A stretch of 33,939 nucleotides of DNA from Alphaproteobacteria bacterium (GCA_022819985.1 JAJEGH010000026.1:1-33939); one strand, 5' to 3'. Numbered from the stretch's first letter, positions 8,947 to 19,685 are shown. Numbers and translations are program-made. Notes: generated by a model from the sequence alone, not told the origin.

Positions 8947-9896
8947 GCGGGATTGAGATGAACGGCGATATCGCCGGTGCGGCGTTCGCCGACGCGGTCC
9001 GGCAGGCGCTGGCGCCGCACGCCGACGCCTATGACGGGCCGGCCGGCCGGCCGCTCGCCTGGGCGGACGCGCACTGGCAGGCGGTGACCGCGCTCGGCCT
9101 GCCGAAGCTGCTGCTGCCCGAAGCGCAGGGCGGCGCCGGGGCGGCGCTGGCCGAAGGGGCCGCGGCCGTCGAGGCGCTGGGCGCGCTGGGCGATCCCTCG
9201 CCCGCCGCCGATACGGCGGTGCTGGCCTGGCTGCTGGCGCGGCAGGGCGCACCGGTCCTCGATGGTCCCTTGGTCCTGGCCGAGCCGGGCTGCCGCGTAC
9301 CGTGGCCGAGCAACGCCTGCGCCGTCGATCCGGCGGGCAAGCCGGTCGCCGCACCGGAAGGCGAAGGCCGCCCGCTGTTGAACGGCGCGCCCGCTTCCGC
9401 TCCGCTGCCGGGCGCGGCCGATGATGTCACGCCGTTCCGGCAGGCCATGGCGGCGGTCCGCGCATTGCAGATCGCCGGCGCGGCGGGCGCGGCGCTGGAG
9501 ATGACCGTCGGCTATGTCCGGGAGCGCCGCCAGTTCGGCCGGCCGCTCGCCCGCTTCCAGGCGGTGCAGCAGCATATCGCCGTCGCCGCCGCCGAAACCG
9601 CCGCCGCGGCCCAGATCGCCCGTGCCGCCTTTGCGGCACTGGATCGGGACGACCCGTTCCTCGCCGCCTCCGCCAAGATTGCAACCGGCCGGGCCGGCAC
9701 GATCGCGGCGAAGGCCGCCCACCAGTTCCACGGCGCCATGGGCTTTACTGCGGAATATCCGCTGCACCGCCTCACCCGCGCGATCTGGCAATGGCGCGAG
9801 GATTTCGGCAACGAGGACTGGTGGAGCCGCCGCCTCGGCCAACAGGTCTGCCGCAACGGCGCCGACGAACTGTGGCCGACGCTGGCGGACGGGTGA
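8943..9896 (+). CDS. Acyl-CoA dehydrogenase-like protein, short partner subunit
   Basis: A 317-residue protein whose C-terminal third is clearly acyl-CoA dehydrogenase (YVRERRQFGRPLARFQAVQ, AAKAAHQFHGAMGFTAEYPLHRLTR). Its middle is much shortened: the beta-barrel domain with the flavin motif seen in the upstream partner is largely missing, and the stretch around residues 95-160 is Ala/Pro-rich with no motif. Such reduced subunits occur in alpha2beta2 acyl-CoA dehydrogenases, where FAD and active site are shared between chains. The start overlaps the upstream stop (ATGA), supporting co-translation. On its own it is probably not a complete enzyme. Substrate unknown. Confidence 0.85.
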   Translation: MSGIEMNGDIAGAAFADAVRQALAPHADAYDGPAGRPLAWADAHWQAVTALGLPKLLLPEAQGGAGAALAEGAAAVEALGALGDPSPAADTAVLAWLLARQGAPVLDGPLVLAEPGCRVPWPSNACAVDPAGKPVAAPEGEGRPLLNGAPASAPLPGAADDVTPFRQAMAAVRALQIAGAAGAALEMTVGYVRERRQFGRPLARFQAVQQHIAVAAAETAAAAQIARAAFAALDRDDPFLAASAKIATGRAGTIAAKAAHQFHGAMGFTAEYPLHRLTRAIWQWREDFGNEDWWSRRLGQQVCRNGADELWPTLADG

Positions 9897-9936
9897 GGGA
9901 CAGGGCGGAACCGCGCCTGTAACCCCAAACTTACTT

Positions 9937-10071
9937 CCGTCATATCGACCGTAGCGGCCCGAAGGGTCGCGAAGCGGAGATATCTTTTCGGTACTGTGCG
10001 GAGTCCGAGGCACCGCGCGGGAGAGATTTCTCCGCTGCGCGGGCTGACGCCCGCTCCGGTCGAAATGACGG
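9937..10071. repeat. Palindromic intergenic repeat, family A, copy 1
   Basis: The outer arms are CCGTCATATCGACCG on the left and CGGTCGAAATGACGG on the right. Inner arms also pair (GCGGAGATATC against GATTTCTCCGC), so the transcript could form a long imperfect hairpin. Related copies lie at 12199-12349 and 21354-21502. It lies between the short acyl-CoA dehydrogenase gene and the converging second dehydrogenase gene, and fills most of the 222-base gap. Confidence 0.8.
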
Positions 10072-10118
10072 CTGAATGTGACCCTTTGAGTAGAGTGGGC
10101 CCTCGCGATCGGACGGTT

Positions 10119-11186
10119 TCAGTCCGCCTCTGTCTCGCCGATGGCGTCGACGAACGCCTGGTCGGCCTCGGCGTGGCTGCTCGCGGCCACCGCCTGCGAT
10201 TGCCGGCGCGCCTCTGCCGCGAAATCGCCGCTGCGCCCCTTCGGCACGACCTCGTAGCCCGGCTCCTCCGGTTCGTCGTCGACCATCTCGGCCGGGAATC
10301 CGGGGGCGAGGATGTCGATGCCGCAGGCCTCCTCCAGCCGTCTCACGATGTTGGGCGACCCTTCGCGTGCGCCGTAGCGGGCTTCGCCGTCCCGGAAAAT
10401 CTCGATCAGCAGCGGCGCGATCTCCAGCGGCACGCCGGCGCGCTCCGCGATGGCGCCGAAAATGCCGATATCCTTCGAGACGAGATCCATCGTGAAATTG
10501 ATGTCGCGGCTGCCGTTGAGGATGACCTGGCTCTCCGTCTCGTGGACGAAGGAGTTGCCCGAGGAAATGCGGATCGCCTCGTAGGCCGTGTTGAGGTCCA
10601 TGCCGGCCATCTTCGCGGTCGCCAGCGCCTCGCACAGCGAGACCAGGTTCGCCGTGGCGAGATAGTTGGTCACGACCTTGAGCACCGAGGCCGAGCCGAG
10701 CGGGCCGGTATGGAGGATGCGCCGGCCCATCGCCTTGAGCACGGGCAGCAGTCGCTCGAAGGTTGCCCGTTCGCCGCCGGCAAAGATGGCGATGTTGCCG
10801 GTCGCCGCCCGGTGGCAGCCGCCGGAGACCGGGCAATCGACCGGCTCGCCGCCCTTCGCCCGCACCCGGGCGCCGAGCCGCCGCACCTCGGCTTCGTCCG
10901 TCGTGCTCATCTCGGCCCAGATCGTGCCCGGCGTCAGGCCGGCGAGCACGCCGTCTTCCGCCTCCAGGACCGCGCGGCTCGCCGCCGGCGACGGCAGGCA
11001 GGTGATGACGACGTCGCAGGCTGCGGCCATCGCCGCCGGACTCTCGCCGGCATGGGCGCCGCGTTCGGCCAGGGGCCGGACCGCCGCCGGGTCGAGGTCG
11101 CGCACCGTCAGGTCGAAGCCGTTGCGCAGCAGGCTGCCGGCCAGCTTGCCGCCGACATTGCCGAGGCCGATAAAGCCGATCTTCAT
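10119..11186 (-). CDS. NAD(P)-dependent oxidoreductase, hydroxyisobutyrate dehydrogenase family, with C-terminal extension
   Basis: A second, divergent member of the beta-hydroxyacid dehydrogenase family, 355 residues. It shows GLGNVG (7-12), DCPVSGG (117-123) and catalytic K170 in SASVLKVVTNYL. About 60 residues follow the usual end of the family (acidic then Ala/Gln-rich); they match no domain I recognise. The ATG at 11186 has GGGAG 8 bases upstream and the Rossmann strand starts at once (MKIGFIGLG), so the long upstream open frame is rejected. It diverges from the dienelactone hydrolase gene (165-base gap), suggesting a shared control region. Substrate unknown. Confidence 0.88.
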   Translation of the reverse strand: MKIGFIGLGNVGGKLAGSLLRNGFDLTVRDLDPAAVRPLAERGAHAGESPAAMAAACDVVITCLPSPAASRAVLEAEDGVLAGLTPGTIWAEMSTTDEAEVRRLGARVRAKGGEPVDCPVSGGCHRAATGNIAIFAGGERATFERLLPVLKAMGRRILHTGPLGSASVLKVVTNYLATANLVSLCEALATAKMAGMDLNTAYEAIRISSGNSFVHETESQVILNGSRDINFTMDLVSKDIGIFGAIAERAGVPLEIAPLLIEIFRDGEARYGAREGSPNIVRRLEEACGIDILAPGFPAEMVDDEPEEPGYEVVPKGRSGDFAAEARRQSQAVAASSHAEADQAFVDAIGETEAD

Positions 11187-11350
11187 GACGCGCTCCCGTT
11201 GCGGAAACGTGGCGGCTCCGGAAGAGCGCCGCCGGGGCGGCGGTTTTTGCCCTGCGCCGGGGTCGACTGCAAGCGCCATGTCGGTGCGCCCTTGACCGCC
11301 GCGGCGGGACGGGCTTGCCTGCGGGCGCCGCGACAGGAAAGGCACGCACC

Positions 11351-12100
11351 ATGAAAGAACATATCGCCCGGATCGACGCGCCGGACGGCGTCATGGAGAC
11401 CTTCGTCACGCAGCCCGACGAAGGCGGGCCGCACCCGGTCGTGCTGTTCTACATGGACGCGATCGGCGTGCGCGAGGAGCTGAAGGACATGGCGCGGCGC
11501 ATCGGCACCGCCGGCTACTGCGTGCTGCTGCCCAACCTGTTCTATCGCATGGCCGGGATCGACGAGGTGCTGCTCGACGCGCAGCAGATCGAGGTCAGGG
11601 GCTCCGACGAGCGCAAGCGCTTCTGGGGCCTGGTCAGGAGCGTGAGCAACGACCGGGTGGCGGCGGACACCCGCCCGCTGCTCGACTATGCCGGGGCGCT
11701 GGACGGTGCGGCGCCGGGGCCGGCGGGCTGCGTCGGCTACTGCCTGTCGGGCCAGTTCGTCTACACGGTCGCGGCGCGCTATCCCGGCGAGATCGCGGCG
11801 GCGGCGAGCTATTACGGCGCCGGCATCGTGACCGACCGGCCGGATTCGCCCCATCTGGCGACGGACGCCATCCGGGCCGAACTCTATCTCGCCTTCGCCG
11901 AGGACGATCCCTGGGTGCCGGACCCGTCGGTCGACGCGCTCGCCCGCTGCCTCGAAGGCTCGGCGGTGCGCCACCGGATCGAGCGCTACGCCGGCGCCCA
12001 TCACGGTTTCGCTTTCCCCGACCGGCACTGCTACGACAAGGCCGCCGCCGAGCGCCACTGGGAGCGCATGCTCGCCCTGTTCCGGCGCAATCTCGGCTGA
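11351..12100 (+). CDS. Dienelactone hydrolase family protein
   Basis: A 249-residue alpha/beta hydrolase. The nucleophile is C131 in VGYCLSGQF, the acid is D185 or D186 in AEDDPWVP, and the histidine is H218 in AGAHHGF, the Cys-Asp-His triad of dienelactone hydrolases. Classical members open the lactone in chlorocatechol breakdown; many relatives act on other esters, and no catechol dioxygenase or maleylacetate reductase is nearby, so the substrate is open. The ATG at 11351 is preceded by AGGAAAGG at a good distance; the in-frame ATG at 11315 has no such site. Confidence 0.9.
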   Translation: MKEHIARIDAPDGVMETFVTQPDEGGPHPVVLFYMDAIGVREELKDMARRIGTAGYCVLLPNLFYRMAGIDEVLLDAQQIEVRGSDERKRFWGLVRSVSNDRVAADTRPLLDYAGALDGAAPGPAGCVGYCLSGQFVYTVAARYPGEIAAAASYYGAGIVTDRPDSPHLATDAIRAELYLAFAEDDPWVPDPSVDALARCLEGSAVRHRIERYAGAHHGFAFPDRHCYDKAAAERHWERMLALFRRNLG

Positions 12101-12198
12101 CCGGCAGGCTTCCGGGCCGTTCCGATTCCGATTATCTCCGCGAACGAACGAGAGCACCGTCCGAATCCCCCCAGGGATTCCCCTGCGAAACCCCTCGT

Positions 12199-12349
12199 CG
12201 TCATTCCGACCGGAGCCCCGGCCCACAGGGTCGGGGCGTAGCGGAGGAATCTCGACTCGGCCTCACCCACAAGAAACCCCTGGTCCTGCGTTGAGATTCC
12301 TCCGCTACGCGTCCCGGATTAAATCCGGGACGCTCCGGTCGGAATGACG
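12199..12349. repeat. Palindromic intergenic repeat, family A, copy 2
   Basis: The arms CGTCATTCCGACCGGAGC and GCTCCGGTCGGAATGACG are exact reverse complements, enclosing second-level arms (GTAGCGGAGGAATCTC against GAGATTCCTCCGCTAC). It lies in the 12101-12529 gap between the hydrolase and msrB genes. The rest of that gap shows no gene, tRNA or convincing promoter. Confidence 0.82.
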
Positions 12350-12529
12350 GCGAGGGTGGCGGGAGCCGATCGCACGGTTTTGTTCGGCTTCCGCAGAGGA
12401 ATCCCAAGGGGAGGAGGCTTACCGGACGGCGCTGTCTTACCTGCCTGCCTTCGCGGGCAACCCGTTACGGCACAACGCCTTTCCGGCGGTTTGCCTTGAA
12501 ATTCCGCGCCTTTGGCCCAAGTTGGCCTC

Positions 12530-12943
12530 ATGACCGGAGCGACCGACAAGATCGTCAAGACCAATGCCGAGTGGCGGGCGCAGCTGACCGACATCCAGTT
12601 CCACGTCGCCCGCGAGCACGGCACCGAGCGCGCGTTTACCGGCGAATACTGGGACACCAAGGCGCCCGGCACCTACCGCTGCGTGTGCTGCGGCCAGCCG
12701 CTGTTCTCGTCGGACGCCAAATACGATTCCGGCACCGGCTGGCCGAGCTTCTGGGCGCCGGTCAACGAGGGGGCCGTCGCCCTGCGCGAGGATCGCAGCC
12801 TGTTCATGCTGCGCACCGAGGTGCTGTGCAGCAAGTGCGACGCCCATCTGGGCCACGTCTTTCCCGACGGCCCGGCGCCGACCGGCCACCGCTTCTGCAT
12901 GAATTCGGCCTCGCTCAAGCTGGAGGCCAAGGCCGGCGGCTGA
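12530..12943 (+). CDS. msrB: Peptide-methionine (R)-S-oxide reductase
   Basis: MsrB repairs the R-epimer of methionine sulfoxide in oxidised proteins. The 137-residue protein has two zinc-binding CxxC pairs (C51/C54 and C100/C103), the GTGWPSFW substrate motif (68-75) and the catalytic cysteine C123 in RFCMNS. It is a stand-alone domain of normal length without MsrA fusion or signal peptide, so a cytosolic enzyme. The ATG at 12530 matches the usual N-terminus; an in-frame ATG at 12512 would add six residues and cannot be excluded. It converges with the 2-hydroxyacid dehydrogenase gene 22 bases downstream. Confidence 0.95.
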   Translation: MTGATDKIVKTNAEWRAQLTDIQFHVAREHGTERAFTGEYWDTKAPGTYRCVCCGQPLFSSDAKYDSGTGWPSFWAPVNEGAVALREDRSLFMLRTEVLCSKCDAHLGHVFPDGPAPTGHRFCMNSASLKLEAKAGG

Positions 12944-12965
12944 CGCGCCGCGGCCGGCCGCAGGC

Positions 12966-13952
12966 TCAGACCAGGGCTTCGATCACCCGATCCGGCGGCT
13001 TGTGGCCGTCGACGAAGGTCTTGATGTTGACGATGACCTTCTCGCCCATGTCGATCCGGCCGTCGATCGTCGCCGATCCCATGTGCGGCAGCAGCACGAC
13101 ATTGTCGAGGCCGAGCAGCTTCGGGTTGACCGCCGGCTCGTGCTCGAACACGTCCAGCCCGGCGCCGGCGACCTCGCCGTTGGCCAGCATCCGGGTCAGC
13201 GCGTTCTCGTCGATCACCTCGCCGCGCGCCGTGTTCACCACGATGGCGTGGGGCTTGAGCAGCTTGAGGCGGCGCGCCGACAGCAGGTGATAGGTCGCCG
13301 GCGTGTGCGGGCAGTTGACCGACAGGATGTCCATATGGGCGAGCATCTGGTCGAAGCTCTCCCAGAAGGTCGCCTCGAGTTCGCCTTCCGTCGCCGCGTC
13401 GAGGCGCCGCCGGTTGTGATAATGCACCGACAGGCCGAAGCCCCGGGCGCGGCGCGCCAGCGCCCGGCCGATCCGGCCCATGCCGAGGATGCCGAGGCGC
13501 TTGCCCCAGATGCGGTGGCCGAGCATGGTCGTCGGCCCCCAGCCCTTCCATTCGCCGGAGCGCATGAGCCGCTCGCCCTCCGCCACCCGGCGCGACACGG
13601 CGAGGATCAGCGCCATCGTCATGTCCGCCGTATCCTCGGTCAGCACGCCGGGCGTGTTGGTCACCGTGATGCCGCGTTCGCGCGCCGTGGCGAGATCGAT
13701 ATGGTCGACGCCGGTGCCGAAGGAGGCGATCAGGCGCAGCCGCGGCCCGGCCTGGGCCATGATGCCCTTGTCGATCCTGTCGGTCACGGTCGGCACCAGC
13801 ACGTCGGCCATCTTGCAGGCCTCGATCAGCGCGGCGCTCGCCATCGGCTGGTCGTCGCGGTTCAGGCGCGTGTCGAACAGCTCCATCATGCGGGTTTCGA
13901 TGGGGTCCGGCAGCTTGCGGGTCACGACGACGACCGGCTTTTCCTGCGCCAT
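12966..13952 (-). CDS. D-2-hydroxyacid dehydrogenase (glyoxylate/hydroxypyruvate reductase-like)
   Basis: A 328-residue NAD(P)-dependent D-isomer-specific 2-hydroxyacid dehydrogenase. It has the cofactor motif GMGRIG (157-162) and the catalytic trio R243 (VNTARGEVID), E272 (DVFEHEP) and H290 (LLPHMGSAT). SFGTGVDHID at 77-86 is the substrate-side loop. The closest functional type is glyoxylate reductase/D-glycerate dehydrogenase; the exact substrate is inferred. The ATG at 13952 has GAGGAG 5 bases upstream, so the longer frame reaching 14300 is rejected. Confidence 0.9.
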   Translation of the reverse strand: MAQEKPVVVVTRKLPDPIETRMMELFDTRLNRDDQPMASAALIEACKMADVLVPTVTDRIDKGIMAQAGPRLRLIASFGTGVDHIDLATARERGITVTNTPGVLTEDTADMTMALILAVSRRVAEGERLMRSGEWKGWGPTTMLGHRIWGKRLGILGMGRIGRALARRARGFGLSVHYHNRRRLDAATEGELEATFWESFDQMLAHMDILSVNCPHTPATYHLLSARRLKLLKPHAIVVNTARGEVIDENALTRMLANGEVAGAGLDVFEHEPAVNPKLLGLDNVVLLPHMGSATIDGRIDMGEKVIVNIKTFVDGHKPPDRVIEALV

Positions 13953-14109
13953 GGCGCTCCTCGTCTCCCCAGGCGGGGTTTCATCTGGCGGGGCGAATCG
14001 GGCCGTGCCTCTCCCGCCGGAGTTTGTGGGTATCAAGGGGCCATGGCGATGTCCAGCGTACAGCGGCCTGCCGCTTGACGCGGGTTGCCGCGGATCGCAT
14101 ACCGCGGCC

Positions 14110-14643
14110 ATGGACTCCCACCGTTCCGCCTGTCCCGGCGCCCTCGTCGCCGCCCTGATCGCCGCGCTGCTGGTCTGCGGGCCGGGGCCGGCCGCTCCGG
14201 TCCCGTTCGGCGCCAGGCCGGCCATGGCGTCGAAGCTGAAGGTGCCGCGCTTCGTCTCGCTGCGCTTCGGCAGGGTGAACCTGCGCACCGGCCCCGGCAA
14301 GGACCACCCGATCGAATGGGTCTACCGGCGGCGCGGCCTGCCGGTCGAGGTCATCCGCGACTACGATACCTGGCGCCAGGTGCGCGACCGCTGGGGCACG
14401 GTCGGCTGGATCCACGTCAGCAACCTGACCGGCCGGCGCACCGTCCTGATCGATCCGAAATCGGCCCTGCTGCGCCGGACGCCGCAGGAGGCGGCCGCGG
14501 CCGTCGCCAGGGCCGAGGCCGGCGCCATCGCCGAGCTGCGCAAATGCGACGCCGCCTGGTGCCGGATTTCCGCCGAAGGCCACACCGGCTGGGTCCGCCG
14601 ATCCCAGATATGGGGCCTCCACGACAAGGACGACGGGCGGTAA
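14110..14643 (+). CDS. Exported SH3-domain protein
   Basis: A 177-residue protein with an N-terminal signal peptide (hydrophobic core about 11-28, Ala-rich cleavage region near 25-40). Two SH3-like units follow: VNLRTGPGKDHPIEWVYRRR to GWIHVSNLTGRR (about 57-115), then a second ending in CRISAEGHTGWVRRSQIWG. It matches the alphaproteobacterial periplasmic SH3_4 type, thought to bind cell-wall or protein ligands; the ligand is unknown. The start at 14110 places the signal peptide at the N-terminus, although the frame is open for 600 bases upstream on the strand opposite the dehydrogenase gene. Confidence 0.83.
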   Translation: MDSHRSACPGALVAALIAALLVCGPGPAAPVPFGARPAMASKLKVPRFVSLRFGRVNLRTGPGKDHPIEWVYRRRGLPVEVIRDYDTWRQVRDRWGTVGWIHVSNLTGRRTVLIDPKSALLRRTPQEAAAAVARAEAGAIAELRKCDAAWCRISAEGHTGWVRRSQIWGLHDKDDGR

Positions 14644-14671
14644 GGCGCGGCCGTCGGCTGGCCCCGGGGCG

Positions 14672-14827
14672 CCCTTCGACCCTTCGATACGCCCCGGCCC
14701 TGGGGGGCCGGGGCTACTCAGGATGAGGAAGAGGGGGATTGAGGCATTAGAACCGCCAACACCCTCCTCATCCCGAGTAGGCGCGCCAGCGCCGTATCGA
14801 GAGCCTGCCCTGAGCGAAGCCGAAGGG
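14672..14827. repeat. Palindromic intergenic repeat, family B, with intact IS110 target
   Basis: The left arm runs CCCTTCGATACGCCCCGGCC to CTACTCAGGATGAGG. The right arm, 14765-14827, is its imperfect reverse complement (CCTCATCCCGAGTAG to GAAGGG). The tail at 14829-14857 adds two copies of GGCCGTATCGAGGG. The segment 14714-14729, CTACTCAGGATGAGGA, is exactly the sequence split by the IS110-family element at the right end of the window. Bases 14681-14720 match 32295-32334 with a single difference. The element fills the gap between the SH3 and HNH genes. Confidence 0.85.
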
Positions 14828-14874
14828 GGGCCGTATCGAGGGGGCCGTATCGAGGGCCAGGCAGGCCGGTCGCC

Positions 14875-15438
14875 TCAGTCCGCTTCCAGTTCGGTATCCC
14901 AGTAGAGATAGTCCGCCCAGCTTTCGTGCAGGAAATTGGGCGGGAAGCTGCGGCCGTTATTCTGCAGGAAATGGTTGGTCGGCACCCGGGGCGCGCGCCG
15001 GGGCCGGATGCCGCTTTCCCGCGGCACCCGGTTGCCCTTGCGCAGGTTGCAGGGCGCGCAGGCAGTGACGATATTCTCCCACTGGGTCCGGCCGCCGCGC
15101 GAGCGCGGGATGACATGGTCGAAGGTCAGCGCATCGGCCGTGCTCGGCACGCCGCAATACTGGCAGGTGAACTTGTCGCGCAGGAACACGTTGAAGCGCG
15201 TGAAGGCCGGCCGCCGGTTCGACGGAATATACTGCTTGAGCGAGATTACGCTCGGCAGCGCCATCTCTACCGAGGGCGAGCGCACCTTGCGGTCGTATTC
15301 CGACAGCACGATCACCCGGTCGAGGAAGACCGCCTTGATCGCCTCCTGCCACGACCAGAGCGACAGGGGGAAATAGCTGAGCGGCCGGAAATCGGCGTTC
15401 AGGACCAGGGCGGGGCAGGCGTTCAGCGCTACGGTCAT
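14875..15438 (-). CDS. HNH endonuclease family protein
   Basis: A 187-residue protein with a zinc-stabilised HNH fold: C92/C95 (TCQYC), D107-H108 (FDHVIPRSRGG), N122 (QWENIVTAC) and C127/C130, followed by NLRKGNR. The N-terminal 75 residues (VLNADFRPLSYFPLSLWSWQ) are typical of a conserved, chromosomal alphaproteobacterial HNH protein usually annotated only as endonuclease. No mobile-element or phage gene surrounds it, so a housekeeping nucleic-acid role is more likely than homing; the substrate is unknown. Confidence 0.88.
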   Translation of the reverse strand: MTVALNACPALVLNADFRPLSYFPLSLWSWQEAIKAVFLDRVIVLSEYDRKVRSPSVEMALPSVISLKQYIPSNRRPAFTRFNVFLRDKFTCQYCGVPSTADALTFDHVIPRSRGGRTQWENIVTACAPCNLRKGNRVPRESGIRPRRAPRVPTNHFLQNNGRSFPPNFLHESWADYLYWDTELEAD

Positions 15439-15485
15439 GGCGTTTCGTCGATCCTGCCGGCCGCGGCAGCCGGCCTATCCGGTTG

Positions 15486-15519
15486 CCGGCCTGTCTAGCG
15501 GCCGTCCGTGACAGGCCGG
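15486..15519. terminator. GC-rich stem-loop between alkA-like and HNH genes
   Basis: A perfect 10-base stem (CCGGCCTGTC with GACAGGCCGG) encloses a 14-base loop. It lies in the 180-base gap between two genes on the minus strand, downstream of the glycosylase gene. No T-run follows, so it is only a possible terminator or RNA-stability element. A smaller hairpin (GCCGGCCGCGGCAGCCGG) lies nearby at about 15457-15474. Confidence 0.35.
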
Positions 15520-15618
15520 TGACAGGCGCCGGTCCGGTCCGCAAGATGTAGGGTGCGCGGGCTTCATCGCCGCAATGTCTATCGGCAGCGACCGGCGAGC
15601 GCAAGCCGGCGAAACGGC

Positions 15619-16278
15619 CTAGACCGGCGCGCCGCCGGTTCCCGCCCCGGTAGCTCCGGCCGCCCCGGTGGCGCTGAAATAGCGCCACAGAAGATGGGCG
15701 ACCGCGCCGCGCCACGGCCGCCAGGGTTCCGCGCGGTCGAGCAGCCCGGCCGGCAGCGGGCGCTCGGGCAGGCCGTACAGGCGTTGCGCCGCGCTGAGCA
15801 GCGCCAGGTCGCCGGCCGGCAGCACGTCGCGCCGGCCGAGGGCGAACAGCAGATAGACTTCCGCGGTCCAGCGACCGATGCCCTTGACGGCGACCAGGGC
15901 GGCGATCGCCTCCTCGTCGGCCAAGTCCGCCAGCCGCGCCAGGTCCAGCGCGCCGGATGCGCAATCCTCGGCGAGCGCCCGGGCATAGCGGATCTTCGGC
16001 CGGCTGAGGCCGGCGGCGCGCAGGGCCGCCTCGTCCAGCGCCAGCAGCGCCGCCGGCGTCGGCGGGCGCATAGCGGCTTCGAGGCGCGCCCAGATCGCGC
16101 CGGCGCTGGCGACCGAAAGCTGCTGGCCGACGATGGCGCGCAGCAGGGCGGCGAAGCCCGGCGGCCGGCGCCGCAGCGCGGGGTAGCCGACCTCCTGCAA
16201 CGCGCGCGCTACGGCGGCGCAGCGCCCCGCCGCTTCGTCCAGCCCGGCAATCAGGCTTCGCTCCGTCAGTTCGCGCAT
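15619..16278 (-). CDS. DNA-3-methyladenine glycosylase II (AlkA-type, HhH-GPD)
   Basis: A base-excision repair glycosylase that removes alkylated purines. The 219-residue protein has the AIVGQQLSVASA helix (48-59), the helix-hairpin-helix VKGIGRWTAE (131-140) and the catalytic aspartate D157 in VLPAGDLAL. The four-cysteine iron-sulfur cluster of the Nth/MutY branch is absent, as expected for AlkA. It is shorter than E. coli AlkA and lacks the N-terminal domain, like many single-domain bacterial members. The ATG at 16278 was preferred over 16314 because the domain begins immediately after it. Confidence 0.9.
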   Translation of the reverse strand: MRELTERSLIAGLDEAAGRCAAVARALQEVGYPALRRRPPGFAALLRAIVGQQLSVASAGAIWARLEAAMRPPTPAALLALDEAALRAAGLSRPKIRYARALAEDCASGALDLARLADLADEEAIAALVAVKGIGRWTAEVYLLFALGRRDVLPAGDLALLSAAQRLYGLPERPLPAGLLDRAEPWRPWRGAVAHLLWRYFSATGAAGATGAGTGGAPV

Positions 16279-16373
16279 GGCGCAGCTATACCCGCGCGCG
16301 CCGGCCGCCGCCAACCCCGCCGGCGCCGGACCGACGGATTCTCACGGCGTTGCCGGAATGGTAGACTGGCGCC

Positions 16374-17808
16374 ATGCACGACGGCGTCGAACTGACCGGC
16401 CTCGCCCTTGTCGGGCTGATCGCGCTCGCGGGCGGGCTGCTGATGGCCCGGATGCGCCAGCCGGTGATCGTCGGCTACATCGTCGCCGGCGTCGCGCTCG
16501 GCCCGTCCGGCTTCCAGCTGGTCGAAGACCGGCAAAGCGTCGCCGTACTGGCCGAGCTCGGCGTGCTGATGCTGCTGTTCCTGGTCGGCATGGAGCTCAG
16601 CCTGCGCGGCTTCAAGGCGATCTGGAAGGTCGCGGTCGGCGCCACCCTGCTCCAGATCGCCATCGCGGCGGGCACCATATTGCTGTTCGGCTGGGCGTTC
16701 GGCTTTCCCGCGCCGGTCGCCGTCGTGCTCGGCTTCGTCGTCGCCCTGTCGAGTACCGCGGTCGTCGTCAAGATGCTCGAGCAGCTCGACCTGCTGCGCC
16801 AGCCGGTCGGCCAGCTCACCATCGGCATCCTGATCGCCCAGGACCTCGCCGTGGTGCCGATGCTGCTGACCATCGGCCTGTTCGGCGATGCCGAACCCGG
16901 CCTGCTCGATTTCGCCAAGATCCTGCTCTCGATCGGCCTGCTGGTCGCCTTCATCCTCTATCTCAGCCGCCGCAAGCGCCTGGTCCTGCCCTTTACCTCC
17001 GCCGCCGGCGCGGCGCCGGAAATCCTGCCGCTCGCTGCGCTGTGCTTCTGTTTCGGCGCGGCGGCGCTCACCGGCATCCTCGGCCTGTCGCCGGTGCTCG
17101 GCGCCTTTCTCGCCGGCCTGGTGGTCGGCAACAGCACGGCCCGCTCGCCGATGGTCCGCACGACGCGGCCGATCCAGAGCGTGCTGATGGTCGTGTTCTT
17201 CCTGTCGATCGGCCTGCTGATCGACCTCGGGTTCATCTGGGACAATCTGGGCACGGTGGTCCTGCTGCTGGTGACCGTCACCCTGGTCAAGACGGCGGTC
17301 AATGTCGGCATCCTGCGGCTGCTGCGCGAGCCCTGGCCCAGCGCCTTCGTCGCCGGGGTGCTGCTCGCCCAGATCGGCGAATTCTCGCTGGTCGTCAGCG
17401 AGGTGGCGCAGGAGCGCGCCATCATCGCGAGCGAATCCGGCCAGCTGATCGTCGCCGTCATCGCCTTTTCGCTGCTGATGTCGCCCCTGTGGATCGCCAT
17501 CGCGCGGCGGCTGCTCCGGGTCATCGTGCTCGGCGTCACCTCCCTGCCCGGCACCCTGGACGCCGTCAAAACCCGGCACATGGTGGCCGCGGCGCACTAT
17601 ATCCTGCACCGCTGGGCGGCCCTGGTGCGCGCCTGGCGGACCAACCGCCCCGCCGGCCGCCGCGGCGGCGAAGCGCGCGCGGTCGACGAGGCGGCCGCCC
17701 CGGCGCTGCTGACCGACCGGAGCGCCGCCCCCGACGCCGCTCCCGAAGCCGCTCCCGACTCGGGCCCCGACACGAGCCTCGATTCGGGCAACCGCACCGG
17801 GCCGGACG

Positions 17809-17816
<8 letters not shown>
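16374..17816 (+). CDS. Cation:proton antiporter, CPA2 family (Kef/YbaL-like)
   Basis: An inner-membrane monovalent cation/H+ antiporter of 480 residues with about twelve hydrophobic segments from residue 8 to about 395. Conserved sites include [16 protein letters not shown], the [12 protein letters not shown] motif and the transport aspartate in [12 protein letters not shown]. KefB and KefC carry a C-terminal TrkA-N nucleotide-binding domain; here it is missing and replaced by a short cytosolic tail of about 75 residues that ends in an Ala/Pro/Asp-rich stretch. Gating by NAD(H) or glutathione adducts is therefore not expected. The stop overlaps the rnhB start by 8 bases. Confidence 0.9.
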
Positions 17817-19678
<1,862 letters not shown>

Positions 19679-19685
19679 TCCCCGT

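Noticed and set aside
11315..11350. Longer N-terminus of the dienelactone hydrolase
   Set aside because: No ribosome site before the ATG at 11315, while AGGAAAGG lies before 11351, where family similarity begins.
14829..14857. Possible CRISPR or satellite array (GGCCGTATCGAGGG repeats)
   Set aside because: Only two adjacent copies with no spacer, as part of repeat B1; no cas gene in the window.
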